Shown here piece after piece: positions 1 to 10,702 of a DNA stretch of 64,000 bases (positions are counted from its first letter, which is position 1; the number at the start of each line of letters is the position of its first letter). The position numbers were made by a program, and so were the translations under genes. Below the pieces are notes generated by a model that was given only the letters and a program-made list of their open reading frames with translations, was not told where the DNA came from and searched no databases. Where the stretch lies: NCBI GenBank assembly GCA_002224055.1, contig AZLU01000220.1, positions 1-64,000 on the forward strand, written 5' to 3'. Source of the stretch: Pezizomycotina sp. ARF18 (lineage: Eukaryota; Ascomycota).

Positions 1-283
1 GTCTCCTTGCACATATCTCCATTACCTCTTAAGCTCCTCGGTTTTTATTCATTCTTTCTAAAAGGACACGGTTTTCTTTCCATCATTGTTCCTCATATAT
101 ATATACATATAAATATAAATAATACACACAAAGGCTCTCGTTTGTTTTATTTCCATTCATTTTAGATACGTTTAATATTAAACATGGATGTGATACTATA
201 GGCTTTCCGTGATCTTCAAAGGTTGGGTGGTGCAAGAGTAACATAGAATCTAATTGCTGGTAAGCTTGCCGCGCATGCTGGTA

Positions 284-319
<36 letters not shown>

Positions 320-523
320 CCTGTTTTCATGAGTGTCCTATTTAGGCCCCCTCTTCTACTTCTCACCCCAAACCAGGTTCTCTCACCAAAGGAGGGAGCT
401 TTGCCAAACTGGTTTACTAGATCTAATAACACACCACCAAAAAATAAAATAAAAAAAAAACCCTCACGCACCGAGACGGCGATATTATCATTTTAAAACA
501 GTAATAATCTGTTTGCTTTGTAG

Positions 524-752
524 TGCTGAGAGGACGGCTGCCGAACTCGAGCAACGTCTAGAGGTGTTGGATGAACGGCTTGAAGAGTTGCTCCGGCAGT
601 TACCTCCAGAGATCCTCTCCTCGTGTACGGATGAAGATTCCGGAGACGACGGCACGGACGCGGCAAGGCCCCGTAAACCCGACAAACGGGACGCGGAAGG
701 AGTCGGTAGCGAGAAACAAAATACCAACGATGAAAGCCGTGGTAAATACTGA
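524..752 (+). CDS. 3' terminal exon of an unrecognised gene (partial)
   Basis: Unrecognised. The exon opens after a good acceptor (TTTGCTTTGTAG ending at 523) and reads to a stop at 750-752. The translation begins AERTAAELEQRLEVLDERLE, a charged heptad-like stretch consistent with a short coiled coil. An acidic patch (DEDSGDD) and a basic, polar tail follow and look disordered. A plausible donor is GTAAGC at 281, giving a 243-base intron that contains a 31-base A run. The upstream exons are not clear in the first 280 bases and may lie outside the window. The case for a real exon rests on composition, which is GC-richer than its flanks, and on the splice site. No domain was identified. Confidence 0.5.
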
Positions 753-1459
753 ACGACAAAATTATTTCTATAACCAATCGGCCTATATTGCCAAGAAGGC
801 GATATAGGGATATGAATTCAACCATTCCCCTTTACCACAAGTCTTTCTGATTGCGAATTCTTAACTACTATCGTTTTTATCTTTTCCTAAGTACTTCAGT
901 GGCTTGCCAATTTTCGTCCAAGCAGCCTTTCTTTTGCAAAGTACGGTACATGTCCTTTTCTTTTTCTTTCTAAGTCCTCTCATTTCACTTCTATTCTTTT
1001 GCGCTCCGAGATCCACAACTACCCACCACCCACTTAGAACTATATTGTGTCAGCTTTTCCGTTTAACCTCAGGTAATTTTTATTTTGTGTTGAGAGCAAC
1101 TCGGCCGGTCCAATGATACCCGATAACTACTTTTTTCCAAGTGCCACTCTTATTCTTTCTATTTCAGCTCTTTATCTGCCCTTGTATCAGCTCAGCAAGT
1201 CATTGCTCCCCCCTTTCTTTTTTTGGTGTTTCTTTTTGTTGTCAGTCACCTGCAGCTTAAGACTTTTTTTTTTTTTCTGGCTCCTATGCACCTCTATCCC
1301 TGTACGACGGAGGAATTTAGGCATTATTATTATATCAGAAAATTTCCTATAGCAGAATATGGGTTTTCGCCAGAAATCTCATTGGCAAATTTACCCTACT
1401 GCACTTCATGCAGATTGCAGAAGCGCAGAGGAGGATTTAACAACACAGCCAATACCAAC

Positions 1460-1495
<36 letters not shown>

Positions 1496-3091
1496 TGACC
1501 CTTCTTTATCTACATGGTATTTTCTCGAAAGAAAAGAAACGCAAAAAGACATTAAAAATTGTCTATATACTAATTTATTTATTTATTTATCAGAACGCCG
1601 GATCTTATATTCAACGAGCACACGCCAATTATACATTTAGGGAGAGAGAGATACTCCCTTTCTCTTTATTTTGAATGGGTTTCGATATATATCTTCATCA
1701 CTATTATATCGATATATACATGACTTTGAAATAAAAATTTTCTCATTTACCCCTCTCTATTCTCTATTTCACTTTCAAAAAGTATACTTCAAATATATTG
1801 ACTTTCTGATGTCGGATGTTAGGCGATGCCGATAATTACCTTTTCTGGTCAGTCTAGGGCTTACAGTTTTTTTTTTTTTTTTTGACTTGTATACCACTTG
1901 AGCACTGATTCCCAAGTTTAGAAGAAGAAGAAAAAAAAAGAAAGAAAGAAAAGAAAGGCACCTCAGGTAACGTGATAGAAACTGCTGCATAATAGTAAAT
2001 TGATATAACCAAGGGACCTGAACGGTTAGGTATTATAGGCTTACCTAACTGGGAGGAGGTCTTTTATTCTTCCGGTTAGTTCTGGTTCCGAATCCCGAAA
2101 ATGCAAATAAGATAACCTTTAAAAAATAATAATAATAATAAAAATTAAATACACAAAACGAAATAAAAATTTTTTTTTGAAGAGCACACCGTTTCTTGAA
2201 CTTTAATTTCTTTGCTTTTTCTGTCTGCCATACTCTCACTCTCTCTCTCTCTCTCTCTCTTTTCTTCTCCTCTTCTTTTTTTTTTTCTATCTTTCTATTT
2301 CTCTCTACTTTTTTGAATGGCAAAAGCTAAAATGTCTCTTTCGCTCTCTTTCCTCTGTCTCTGTCTCTGTTGTCTCTCGCTTAGCGTATAAATAAATGCT
2401 TTGGTAGCTGACGGGTGTACTCACTAAGAATATACTCCTGCTATTTTATATATAAGTAAGGATAAGGCTAAAAAAAAAAACGTTATAGCTTTTTCACTCT
2501 TTTCTCAAATAAATACCAAGATAATTAGGTTACTTGAGTATTTCATTTTTACTTTGGGGAACGTCTAAAGTTACCCTTCTACAGTACCACGAAGATAAGG
2601 AAAGTTTCACACATGCTCTTTTTTACAATCACCATTTTTTTTTTTTTTTTTTCGAAAATTCCCTTCTTTTTCTCCCTCAATCATAATGGACAACGTTGCG
2701 CTCTTCTATTCCCCCCAATCAAAAAGCGTGAGTGTCAAGTGATATAATCGCCGAAAAAACCTGAGGTCGCCACTAACTTTACTAATCTTTGTTCTCTGCC
2801 TTGCTCTGATGGCTACTCTCTTCTTATCTTCTTTCTTCTTCTTTCTTTTTTTGACTTATTTACTGACGCGAATTTAGATGTCCAATTGAATGAGGAAACA
2901 GAAAAAATCGAATGATTTTTTTTTCCCAATTTTTAAGCCAAATGAAAAAAAGAAGAATAAAATAGTAGTTGCGAGCTGATGGTGGACGCTTATAATTGGC
3001 TAGTCGGCGTCTCTAGTCGTACAAGAGTCAATGGTGGGTAAGAAGCTACCCAGGTAGTTTCTCAAGCTACCACAAAGCTACTGTCAAGCTT

Positions 3092-3122
<31 letters not shown>

Positions 3123-3900
3123 GGCCCTAACATGCGCTGAAATATTGCTTTTCTGAAGCATGAGATGACCGAAAGTTCTGCAAGGAAAGTCAGCCCAACG
3201 CGGAATTTACTCTCATTCGACAGGATAGCTAATTCTCTAAATGTAGAACATGGGGTTTTCCTTTTTTTTTTTTTTTTTTTTTCTCTCTTTTGCTTTGTTT
3301 CTTATCTTCTTCTCAAACATTTTCAACTTCATTATACCTGTTGACTAATCACCGTCTAATGGGGCAACCGCAATTCTGCGCGCCCTTTTCTATCTTGGGA
3401 ATCAGGAACGGAACTGATCTTTTGTCGCCAATGCATCCCTGCGGAGAAAAGAAAAAATACAACACCCAACAAATAAGCAACAGCTTTCCCATGGGTGTAA
3501 CCCCGACTTTCCCATACTTGGGGTACCCAAAAGACAGGAAAAGCCAAAGTATAATGTATAAAGGTTCCATGGTCACTCCTTCGTATTGCATATCCCGATC
3601 AGCATTCCCAGTTCCATGTTTTCCATAGTGATTTTTCCAGTTCCGCTGAGCTTATAGTTTCCCCATTGGTGTTAGGAAGGTGTTTAAGGCGGTTTCAAAT
3701 TTAACTCTCTCAAAGGGAACAGCGAGAAAAAAAAAAAAAAAAAAAAAAAGGGAGGGGAAAAAAAAAACGAAAATCCACCAACCTGGTTGATTACTTATTG
3801 TTTGTTTAACGATAAAACAACTAACGGCACTGCCCGCTTGAGAATTCGCTTGGGATTACTCTTCCGCTGGGCGTGGCTTGCATGAAAAGTAGTTATAATG

Positions 3901-3934
<34 letters not shown>

Positions 3935-4100
3935 AAATGTTTACATTTTATACTTTTTTTTTTATATATATATCGATATATCGTCATTTGATTTCTATTT
4001 AGTAATCTAACACTAAAAGGAAAGACAATCGCCACCAACTAAAACACCAACATTAAAAAAGACCAACCTTTTTGTTTCCTCTTTCCTTCCTGCAAAGATA
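753..4100. other. Intergenic, pyrimidine-rich on + strand; no gene seen
   Basis: The plus strand is strongly C/T-rich with many T runs (for example 3096-3122 and 3260-3282). It holds a (CT)11 microsatellite at 2239-2260, a perfect T18A18 tract at 1460-1495 and a T27A10 tract at 3901-3937. ORFs here are low-complexity or short and show no recognisable domain. The segment lies between the 3' end of the first gene and the 3' end of MRI1, so two convergent 3' ends would flank it. An unannotated non-coding transcript cannot be excluded. Confidence 0.6.
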
Positions 4101-4846
4101 TCACGAGAAGAGCGCACTCATATCGAATTGCCATCGGCTCCTTTCAAACCACACCTTTTCCGTCGCGACGGCGTCGATGAGCTCGGCTGGAGTTACGTCG
4201 AAGGACGGATTGAAAACACCGATGCCGTCCGCTGCTACTCTGACCATGCTAACGTCTCCGAAATCTAGGTCTATTTTTGCCTCACTGCTCGCTATAGCTT
4301 TAACCCGCGGTCCTGCCGCAGTGAGCATTTCCACGCCCGGCCGCTCTTCTATCGTGATGTGATCACCCGACGGCGTGTTGATATCGACGGATGTCGTCGG
4401 CGCCGCGACCACAAATTTCACGCCGTGGTGCCGAGCAGCAATAGCAGCTGGTACGTGCCGATCTTGTTCGCCGTGTCGCCGTTGCGCGCTACCCTGTCCG
4501 CGCCCACTACTACCGCATCTATTCCCTTGAGGCGCATGACGGCAGATGCCATTGAGTCCGTGATTAGTGTGGCGGGGATCTTGTCGTGGACGAGCTCGTA
4601 TGCTGTCAAGCGGGAGCCTTGGTTGTACGGCCGCGTTTCGGTGCAGTAGGCCCGCGATAAGGCGTTGGCGGAGTGTAATGAGCGGATGATTCCTAGTGCT
4701 GTGCCGTAGCTGCCGTCGCCAGAGACCTGAGAAGAAACTCAGATGTCAATAAAACTCAACAGAAAAAGAAAAAAAAATAGTAGTATAAGTAATTATACTG
4801 TATAATTTCTCAGATCCAATGCAGCTCCGCTTTAGATTGAACCGAG

Positions 4847-4880
<34 letters not shown>

Positions 4881-5451
4881 AGAGAGAGAGTGTGTGTGTG
4901 AATACTTACCCAGTATTGCAGTGCGTCATAACCTTCAAATCTCCCTTCTCCCCACCGCAGAAAACGATCCATTCCGCTCCCTTATCTCCGATGTTCCTGT
5001 TATCCTGCACGTCATCCCGTAGCATCTTCTCCGCCGCGTTGTTGTACGCCTCCGCAACTTCTTCGCCGCTTTTTCTTCCCTGCGGCTGTCCATACAACCT
5101 TCGATAACTTTCTCGCCGCATCGCCGAGGTTCACAGCCGTGGGTCGCGACTGAAGCAGGTAATTCATCCGCTCGTCTACCAGCTTCGCGATGTCTTCCCC
5201 TGTCGAGGATATCTCGCTGGGACGGTTCCGCAGGAGAACGGCGACGCTTAAGGCCGCTACTATTGCTATCGCGGGGGCGCCGCGGACTTGCATCGTTTTA
5301 ATGGCGGTGAAAGCATCCTCGGGCCGTTGATGTCGATGTAGATGGACTCATGGGGGAGGAGGAGCTGGTTTAAGATTTGGAAGGTTGAGGGTGTGAACTT
5401 TATGGCTTGGAGAGCTGTGCTCTCGTTGGAGGGAGCGGTTGAGTTTTTCAT
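4101..5451 (-). CDS. MRI1: Methylthioribose-1-phosphate isomerase
   Basis: The enzyme converts 5-methylthioribose 1-phosphate to 5-methylthioribulose 1-phosphate in the methionine salvage pathway (cytosol). It belongs to the eIF2B-alpha/beta/delta-like isomerase family. The start is ATG at 5451 ([19 protein letters not shown]). Visible motifs are [16 protein letters not shown] near 5290, THCNTG carrying the family's catalytic Cys near 4915, and [20 protein letters not shown] near 4490, which holds the catalytic Asp. The C terminus is [14 protein letters not shown], with the stop at 4101. One intron is clear: 4909-4727 (GTAAGT to CAG, 183 bases), stretched by a 28-base T run and a CA/CT repeat in the sense strand. 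The frame changes at about 5321, 5072, 4713 and 4447. Each change is explained by one base lost or gained in a short run, so I read this as sequence error in an intact gene. A transposon sits about 270 bases upstream of the start. Confidence 0.93.
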
Positions 5452-5711
5452 CGTTGCAAATGCAAAGAATAATTAATTTATTGACCAAGGGGAATTTTGA
5501 TCTTATTCCTCTAGAAGCAGACCCTTCTTTGATATTTTGTACCCTATAAAATCGCCGGTGATGAAGAAGAATTGAATTGTGAAGATATTTATAAGTGGAA
5601 TTGGAAGCTGAACATTGAGTATTCGCCTCTTCTTTTTGTTGCACCAGCAGAAAATTTTTTTACCGCAGCAAAGCGACAAATCAACGGTTGAGATGCCAAG
5701 ACCCAGAGATC
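5452..5711. promoter_or_regulatory. MRI1 upstream region
   Basis: These 260 bases separate the MRI1 start from the transposon's target-site duplication. No canonical TATA box stands out. The segment is the likely core promoter and 5' UTR of MRI1, by position only. Confidence 0.4.
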
Positions 5712-5721
5712 GTCATTTCCC
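5712..5721. repeat. Target-site duplication, left copy
   Basis: GTCATTTCCC here matches 6173-6182 exactly. The outermost bases are shared with the terminal repeat, so the true duplication is 8 or 10 bases. Confidence 0.82.
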
Positions 5722-6173
5722 ACCCCAAGCATACGCCCACTTGGCTTTATAAAGCCGGGTGGGCAAGCAACTCTCCAGGCTTTATAAAGCCAAAGTGTGG
5801 GCGCCTACCCCAAAAAAAAAAAAAATAAAAAAAAATAAAAAATAAAAAATTTTTTTGATGCATCCTTATATTTACGCGTCGCAAAATCGTAATTGGGCTA
5901 GTTTTAAGGGATTAATAGTAGGATATAGCTGCTATTAGTGTTGCGATCGATCTCGTGAAGTAGGATGTCATCATGGCAAGCATAAGAGGATTATTTTCAA
6001 TTTTATTTTATTTTTATTTTTATTTTTTTTTAAATTTTTTTAAATTTTTTAAAATTTTTTAATTTTTTTTAATTTTTTTTTTAATTTTTTTAATTTTTTT
6101 GGGCGGTTATTAGTAATCAGGGGTGGGCGCCTATATTTTGGCTTTATAAAGCCAAGCGGGTATGCTTGGGGTG
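5721..6173. mobile_element. Non-autonomous DNA transposon (MITE) with inverted termini
   Basis: The left end (5721-5756) and right end (6140-6173) are inverted copies. Both begin CACCCCAAGCATAC read inward and reach a shared CTTGGCTTTATAAAGCC after a 2-base length difference. The flanks repeat: TCATTTCC at 5713-5720 and 6174-6181. If the outer C/G pair belongs to the target, a perfect 10-base duplication GTCATTTCCC flanks 5722-6172 instead. An 8-base duplication with CA..TG ends would fit hAT; 9-11 bases would fit Mutator-like elements. A second inverted pair lies inside (GGCGCC-centred blocks at about 5795-5811 and 6121-6135). Next to it are A-rich (5812-5850) and T-rich (6001-6110) arms, so a single strand could fold back. 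The core (about 5855-6000) has no ORF. No transposase is present, so this is a deletion derivative or MITE. Confidence 0.85.
5743..5756. repeat. 14-bp perfect palindrome in transposon, copy 1
   Basis: GGCTTTATAAAGCC is its own reverse complement and forms the inner part of the left terminal repeat. Further identical copies are at 5779-5792 and 6140-6153. The spacing suggests that the left end carries a tandem duplication of this module. Subterminal repeats of this kind often bind transposase; that role is inferred here. Confidence 0.85.
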
Positions 6174-6182
6174 TCATTTCCC
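6173..6182. repeat. Target-site duplication, right copy
   Basis: This is the exact repeat of 5712-5721, immediately outside the right terminal repeat. Confidence 0.82.
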
Positions 6183-6845
6183 TGGACCTAATTTTTTTTT
6201 TTTTTTTTTTAATTTAATTTATTTAAGTAACCTAATCTAATTTTTATTTATTTAATTTTTTTAAGCGGGGAAAACTATTTTTTCCGAAATTTATTTATCT
6301 AAGAAAAAAGTTTAATTTTTAACCGAAACTTTCAAGTCTAGCCGAACGGTGGGGGAAGGGGAAACAGCTTAAATTTATCTTAAGTTTAAGGTGGAGGTAG
6401 AACCCTGAGTTAAAAAGAAGCTCTGAAGCTTGACAAGTGGACAAAGTAACTGTAAGTATCGAATGTTAAATTATACACCGTGTATTACTGATGTGGATCT
6501 AGATACGTCCGTATAAGCTGAGTCCAATACTTAGAGGATGCATATACCCGCTATATATATATCCTGTCATCATTCTCACCTTCAGTCTAAAACGTACGTT
6601 TGATATTTTGTTTAAAAAAAAGAATGCTTTAATCTCATTAAAATCAGAACTTAGCATGCTGCTTTTTTTCAAGACAGCGCTTTATTTGAAAAGCCTTAAG
6701 AATATATTACGGCTTCGTTCTTTCGGAATCGGGGAAAAAAAAATCTGTCTACGATGATGATTGTTTTGAACTTTCCATTCCCCCATTCTTTTTCTTCACC
6801 TGTTTCCGTTTCCCCTCTCTTGCGCCCGCCATGCAGCAGCTGCGC
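6183..6845. other. Intergenic between transposon and RAM2 3' end
   Basis: AT-rich sequence with T runs at 6191-6210 and scattered TATA stretches. I see no gene. The last few hundred bases are probably the RAM2 3' UTR. Confidence 0.5.
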
Positions 6846-8110
6846 TCAAGCAGAAGCCTGTACCTCTGAAGCTGCATTCTGCGGTATCGAGCTTGAAGCA
6901 CCGGCACCGCCCGGAGCTTCTCGCAGCAGCCTCTTCCTGTAATTCCAGTAGTTTTTCCTGATCGGGTCATATTTGGTCGCCAGGAGATCAAGAGTCTTAA
7001 CGGCCTTTGCAGGTTCATCCTCCAGGTTGTAGATCTCGGCCAGTATATCCAGCGCGTGTGACGATTTTATGTTCGCGGGATCGTCGATGGGGGCGTACTC
7101 TTCGCAGAAGGACTTGATTTCGGTTAGGGGGTATTAGTCCAGGTTAGAACGCTGCAGATGTGTTCACGCGGGGTATTTAATTAGCTCACAGTTTTTATAT
7201 TTTTTCCTGGAGGGTTCGAGTTTATCAGAAGTGCGTACAAACCCTTTGATGTAGTTCCAAACACTCGGATTCTGCGGTGACCGGGGAACCTTGCTCTTGG
7301 CGTAGTCAATCTCTCTATCCCTGATTTCTTTAGTCCACTTGCTCGTCTCTTTAGTCTCGATATCGTTCTTGAAGACGACGAAGAAGCGGTGATTCCACGC
7401 GCTGTTGTTGCGGACGTCTGCGGTGATCAGCTTGTCCGTGTACGCCAGCTCCTCCTCGTTGAACAAGTCGAAGCGGCGGACAAACCATTGCCTGTACGTC
7501 CAAACGTGATAGTTTTTGGAGTCGAGTTCGAATAGGTCGTTCATCGCTTCATCTTCGCCCATGGGGTCGTCGAGGAGGTCGATTATCTGCTGGCGGAAGT
7601 GCCTAAAATTAATTATTAGAAGATAGAATTTAGCCAATGCTCCTCAAAAACCTCCTTTAGATACCATATGTTTTTTCCGTTTGCAATGATTACATACCAT
7701 ATCTGATAATTCTTCTCAAACGCCTGTGCGATATTATGAACCCACGCCAGTTCGTCCCTCCACCTCCACTGCAGCTTCCTTCCCCTTTAACCTCTTCGAC
7801 GATGTTCCCGTCCTTATTACCGCCCAGCAGGTTCTTTAAGCACTTGAACCTGTAGCCCCAGACGGTGTAGTGCGCCGGGTTCATGCCGATTATGTCTGCG
7901 GTCAGACGGAGCACGCGGAAGGAGCGCTCGTCGGCTGCCATGACGGCGCGGAGGTACGACATGGCCGTCGAATACTGCGGGGAGTAGGCGATCTGGGCTA
8001 AAGGTGCGGGCCCGTCGTCTTGAGCTAGGGTGATACGTCGGTCCATTCTTCGGAGGTGTCGTAGGAGAAACCGTCGGGAAGTCCATGACGGTGGTTCCTT
8101 CATCTGCCAT
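6846..8110 (-). CDS. RAM2: Protein farnesyl/geranylgeranyltransferase type I alpha subunit
   Basis: This is the common alpha subunit of CAAX farnesyltransferase and geranylgeranyltransferase I. It pairs with a beta subunit to prenylate Ras/Rho-type GTPases and mating factors. The start is ATG at 8110 (MADEGTTVMDF). Prenyltransferase alpha-repeat signatures appear in order: NPAHYTVWGYRFKCL (near 7880), KNYHVWTYRQWFVRRF (near 7515), NNSAWNHRFFVVF (near 7400), NPSVWNYIKGFV (near 7260) and a final NYWNYRKRLL (near 6930). The stop is at 6846-6848, after a short tail rich in A, S and G. An intron begins GTATGT near 7698 and ends TTTTAG near 7604, joining ...YQIW to HFRQQ. A second begins near 7187. 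Single-base frame breaks occur near 8055, 8029 and 7127-7131 (a C run on the sense strand one base short). The product is otherwise complete. It follows ERG12 on the same strand. Confidence 0.93.
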
Positions 8111-8736
8111 CCTTTTTGGCCTTGGAGCTCTAGCTCGGGGGTAATGATGGTTTTAGAGGTAATTTTGGTAAATGGGGGAGAAATGGGTTGAGAGGTAAAA
8201 ACTGTCGTGAAGTTCTTTGGAGTCCTCTCTCAGCTTAGGTGATATATATAGCCAGCGAAAATAAAATAAAAAATGGTGGGGTTACACGCGTTTTGCTGGG
8301 CACACTCGACCCTTTAAAGGTTATTTTACCCCACAAGTGTCCCGCGGTAACACGGCTATTATTTTCATCCCGTTGTCTGTTTCAACAGATGCGCCCTGGA
8401 GGTCGCCTGCAAGGCTATTCAAATAGGCTAAAAAGAAAGACGCATAGTTGTAGTACTGATGAAATAATACTTTTAACATTTGAATATCCTATACTATAAT
8501 ATATATGTTGAATGGGAAGTTGGAAGAATAAGATAACAAAAATAACTGCATGCTGATTACTCATTTCACTGACCGTATTTCTGTATAAAGCTACGGAAAG
8601 AAGGTTATTGTCCATATTTAGATAAGAACTTTCGAGGGTAAACCAATGAACTTTTGGTGGTTTTCATTTAGAAACTACGGAATGCGAGTACGTCTAGTAG
8701 GGAGGACCGAAGTGGGATGAGCTCCGGGTTAAATTT
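8111..8736. other. Intergenic between RAM2 and ERG12
   Basis: These 626 bases contain no supported ORF. They must hold the RAM2 promoter and the ERG12 3' UTR, since both genes are on the minus strand. Confidence 0.5.
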
Positions 8737-10170
8737 TCACAGTTCCTCGTCCGATGTCCATTTCCTCCAGAATCCCCACCCTCTCCTGCCAGTGCCGATG
8801 CTTCGTATACCCATGAGCTGTTCGATGTCATCGCTCATAGAAGCCTCCAGCATCGTCTCCTTGGTAATATCCATCCTCGGCGTGGGGAATAGTACTCCAA
8901 CTCCATCACCGCCGAGCGTCGTTCGGTACTTTACGAACCCCTCCGCGGCAAGGTCGGCGTCCAACGCTTTCATCTCCTCCGGCAGAACTCGATCTTTTAG
9001 TATCGTCATGGCGCAGCCACCGCCGCCGGCGCCGGTAAGCTTCGTCCAGCCTATCCTTTCCCGTCCACGAGCTGGCGGATCCGCTCGAGCTTCGGGTGGG
9101 AGACGCCCAGCGACACGAGTAAGCCGTGGTTTATCCTCGTCAGCTCGCCGAGTCTCAGCAGGTGGGACTCGTCGGCGCGGAAAACTCGTTGTTGAGCATG
9201 GCATCGCCTCCGTGGTGACGCTGTCGATGGCGTCGAGCATCAGCGCCGTGCAGGTAGGGTGGGAATTCTTGAGCTGGTGTACACCAGCGACTAGCTCGGC
9301 CGTGGACCTCGCCTGGTTCGTGTTGATCAGGAGCAAAGGCAGCTCGGGAACTTATCCAGCCGCAGGACGGAAGGGGGCGAGTTGTAGTTACCCCGACGGA
9401 AGCAAACGGCTTTCCCACCTGTGGAAACGGTGTTGTCTAACTCCTGAAGGGTTACCGTGGATGCACATCTCCCCGACGAAGGCCCAATCGTTGATGTGCT
9501 TGAGCTGTTTCACTCGTTCTTCCTCGGAAAGGTCCGCCGATGGGGTTTAGCGTCCCTGCCTGGAGTTGCAAGCGCGGTCGAGAGGCAAACGCTGATGCTC
9601 GCACTGCTGCCAAGGCCCGAACTGATAGGTATCGTGGAACGTAACGTGAAAATCGAACCCCTCGCGTCTTTCGAGCCGAGCGACAGGAGCATGTACAGAA
9701 AGGCCTTGGCGGCGTTTATCGCGACCTTTGACCGCATTGCAGCGCAATGTGGTTCTAGTGCTTCGACAAGATCTTTGTCTAGGGACGTCAAGGTATCCGT
9801 GTACGTGCGCTTCTTTGCCGGAGCGTTGAACTCGTCCCAGGGCAGGTCCTCAATGTTCCATGTGTGCCTAAGCTTGATGTCCGGGAAATCGAGCGTGATC
9901 GTCCGATCATCTTGAAGGTGCGTGACGTGGAGGAAGGACCTCAGTGAAAGCGCTGCCGCTATTGACGCCTGCTTGAGTTAGAAAAAGCTCAGGAAAAAAA
10001 CAAATAGTAAATGATTTACGGCGTGGAGTGAAGTGTATCTGAAAAAAAAAAAAAAAAAAAAATGCAAATTAGGAAGGTTGAAACGGCACCTTTCCGTGAA
10101 CGACTGCATGCTCGCCGTACATAATGACCTTTGCAGGCGCGCTCACGACGAAATCTTGTCCCGGGCTCAT
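8737..10170 (-). CDS. ERG12: Mevalonate kinase
   Basis: This enzyme phosphorylates mevalonate in the isoprenoid/ergosterol pathway and belongs to the GHMP kinase family. The start is ATG at 10170 (MSPGQDFVVSAPAKVIMYGE). The first exon ends after HAVVHGK at 10090. Intron 10089-9969 (121 bases, with a T20 run in the sense strand) joins HGK to ASIAAALSLRSFLHV. The GHMP ATP-binding motif STIPISSGLGSSAS lies near 9615. A segment matching WAFVGEMCIHGNPSGVDN can be read near 9460, the KLTGAGGGGCAMTIL motif lies near 9020, and the protein ends ..GFWRKWTSDEEL at 8737. The middle third changes frame several times without splice sites; the conserved segments alternate between frames, as expected from base-call errors. 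It is divergent from the TRM140-like gene (532 bases between starts) and directly upstream of RAM2. Confidence 0.95.
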
Positions 10171-10702
10171 GATTCTTCGATGCGATAGTTATACACTGTT
10201 GTATATCCTGTGTTTAGGTTAAAAGAGAAAAAAAGAGTATATATATGAGCGGGATTAAGTTATTTCGTAGTATATCAAAGAAGGGAGAGGGATTGGGAGG
10301 ATGGGATGGGGGGCTGCCCTTTTCTCTTCATGAAGTGTGGAGAGGGACACTTCTCAGCTGAACTTTTGGGGGGCTCTGCGCTAATTTTGAGCCGCTGGCT
10401 TTTCTTTCTTTTTCCTTTCATTTTCTTCCTTCGAGCTTCGAACATTGCGAGAAACTTCCTCGACTTAAAAGCTACACAAATTTTATTAAACGTTGAGCTT
10501 GACGTCGTGGCATCTCAACACTACAGAACGACTGCGAACATCCCAGGGGAGAAAAAAAAGGGTTTCGCTCTATCGGCCGCCGTAGACCCTCTTTCATGGC
10601 CTTTGTTCATTTACTACGCAGGGCCTAGAAATTTTTAGCCTACCGCATATAAATTTCGAGCGAGCTACCAGGTAGCTAAAAAGGTCGCTGTCATTCCTCA
10701 AA
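10171..10702. promoter_or_regulatory. Divergent promoter region, ERG12 / TRM140-like
   Basis: This 532-base spacer lies between two diverging starts and must carry both promoters. ORFs here overlap no conserved domain. No specific operator could be assigned. Confidence 0.5.

Noticed and set aside
8717-9550. Long plus-strand ORF of 277 codons
   Set aside because: It is antisense to ERG12. The conserved mevalonate kinase motifs are all on the minus strand.
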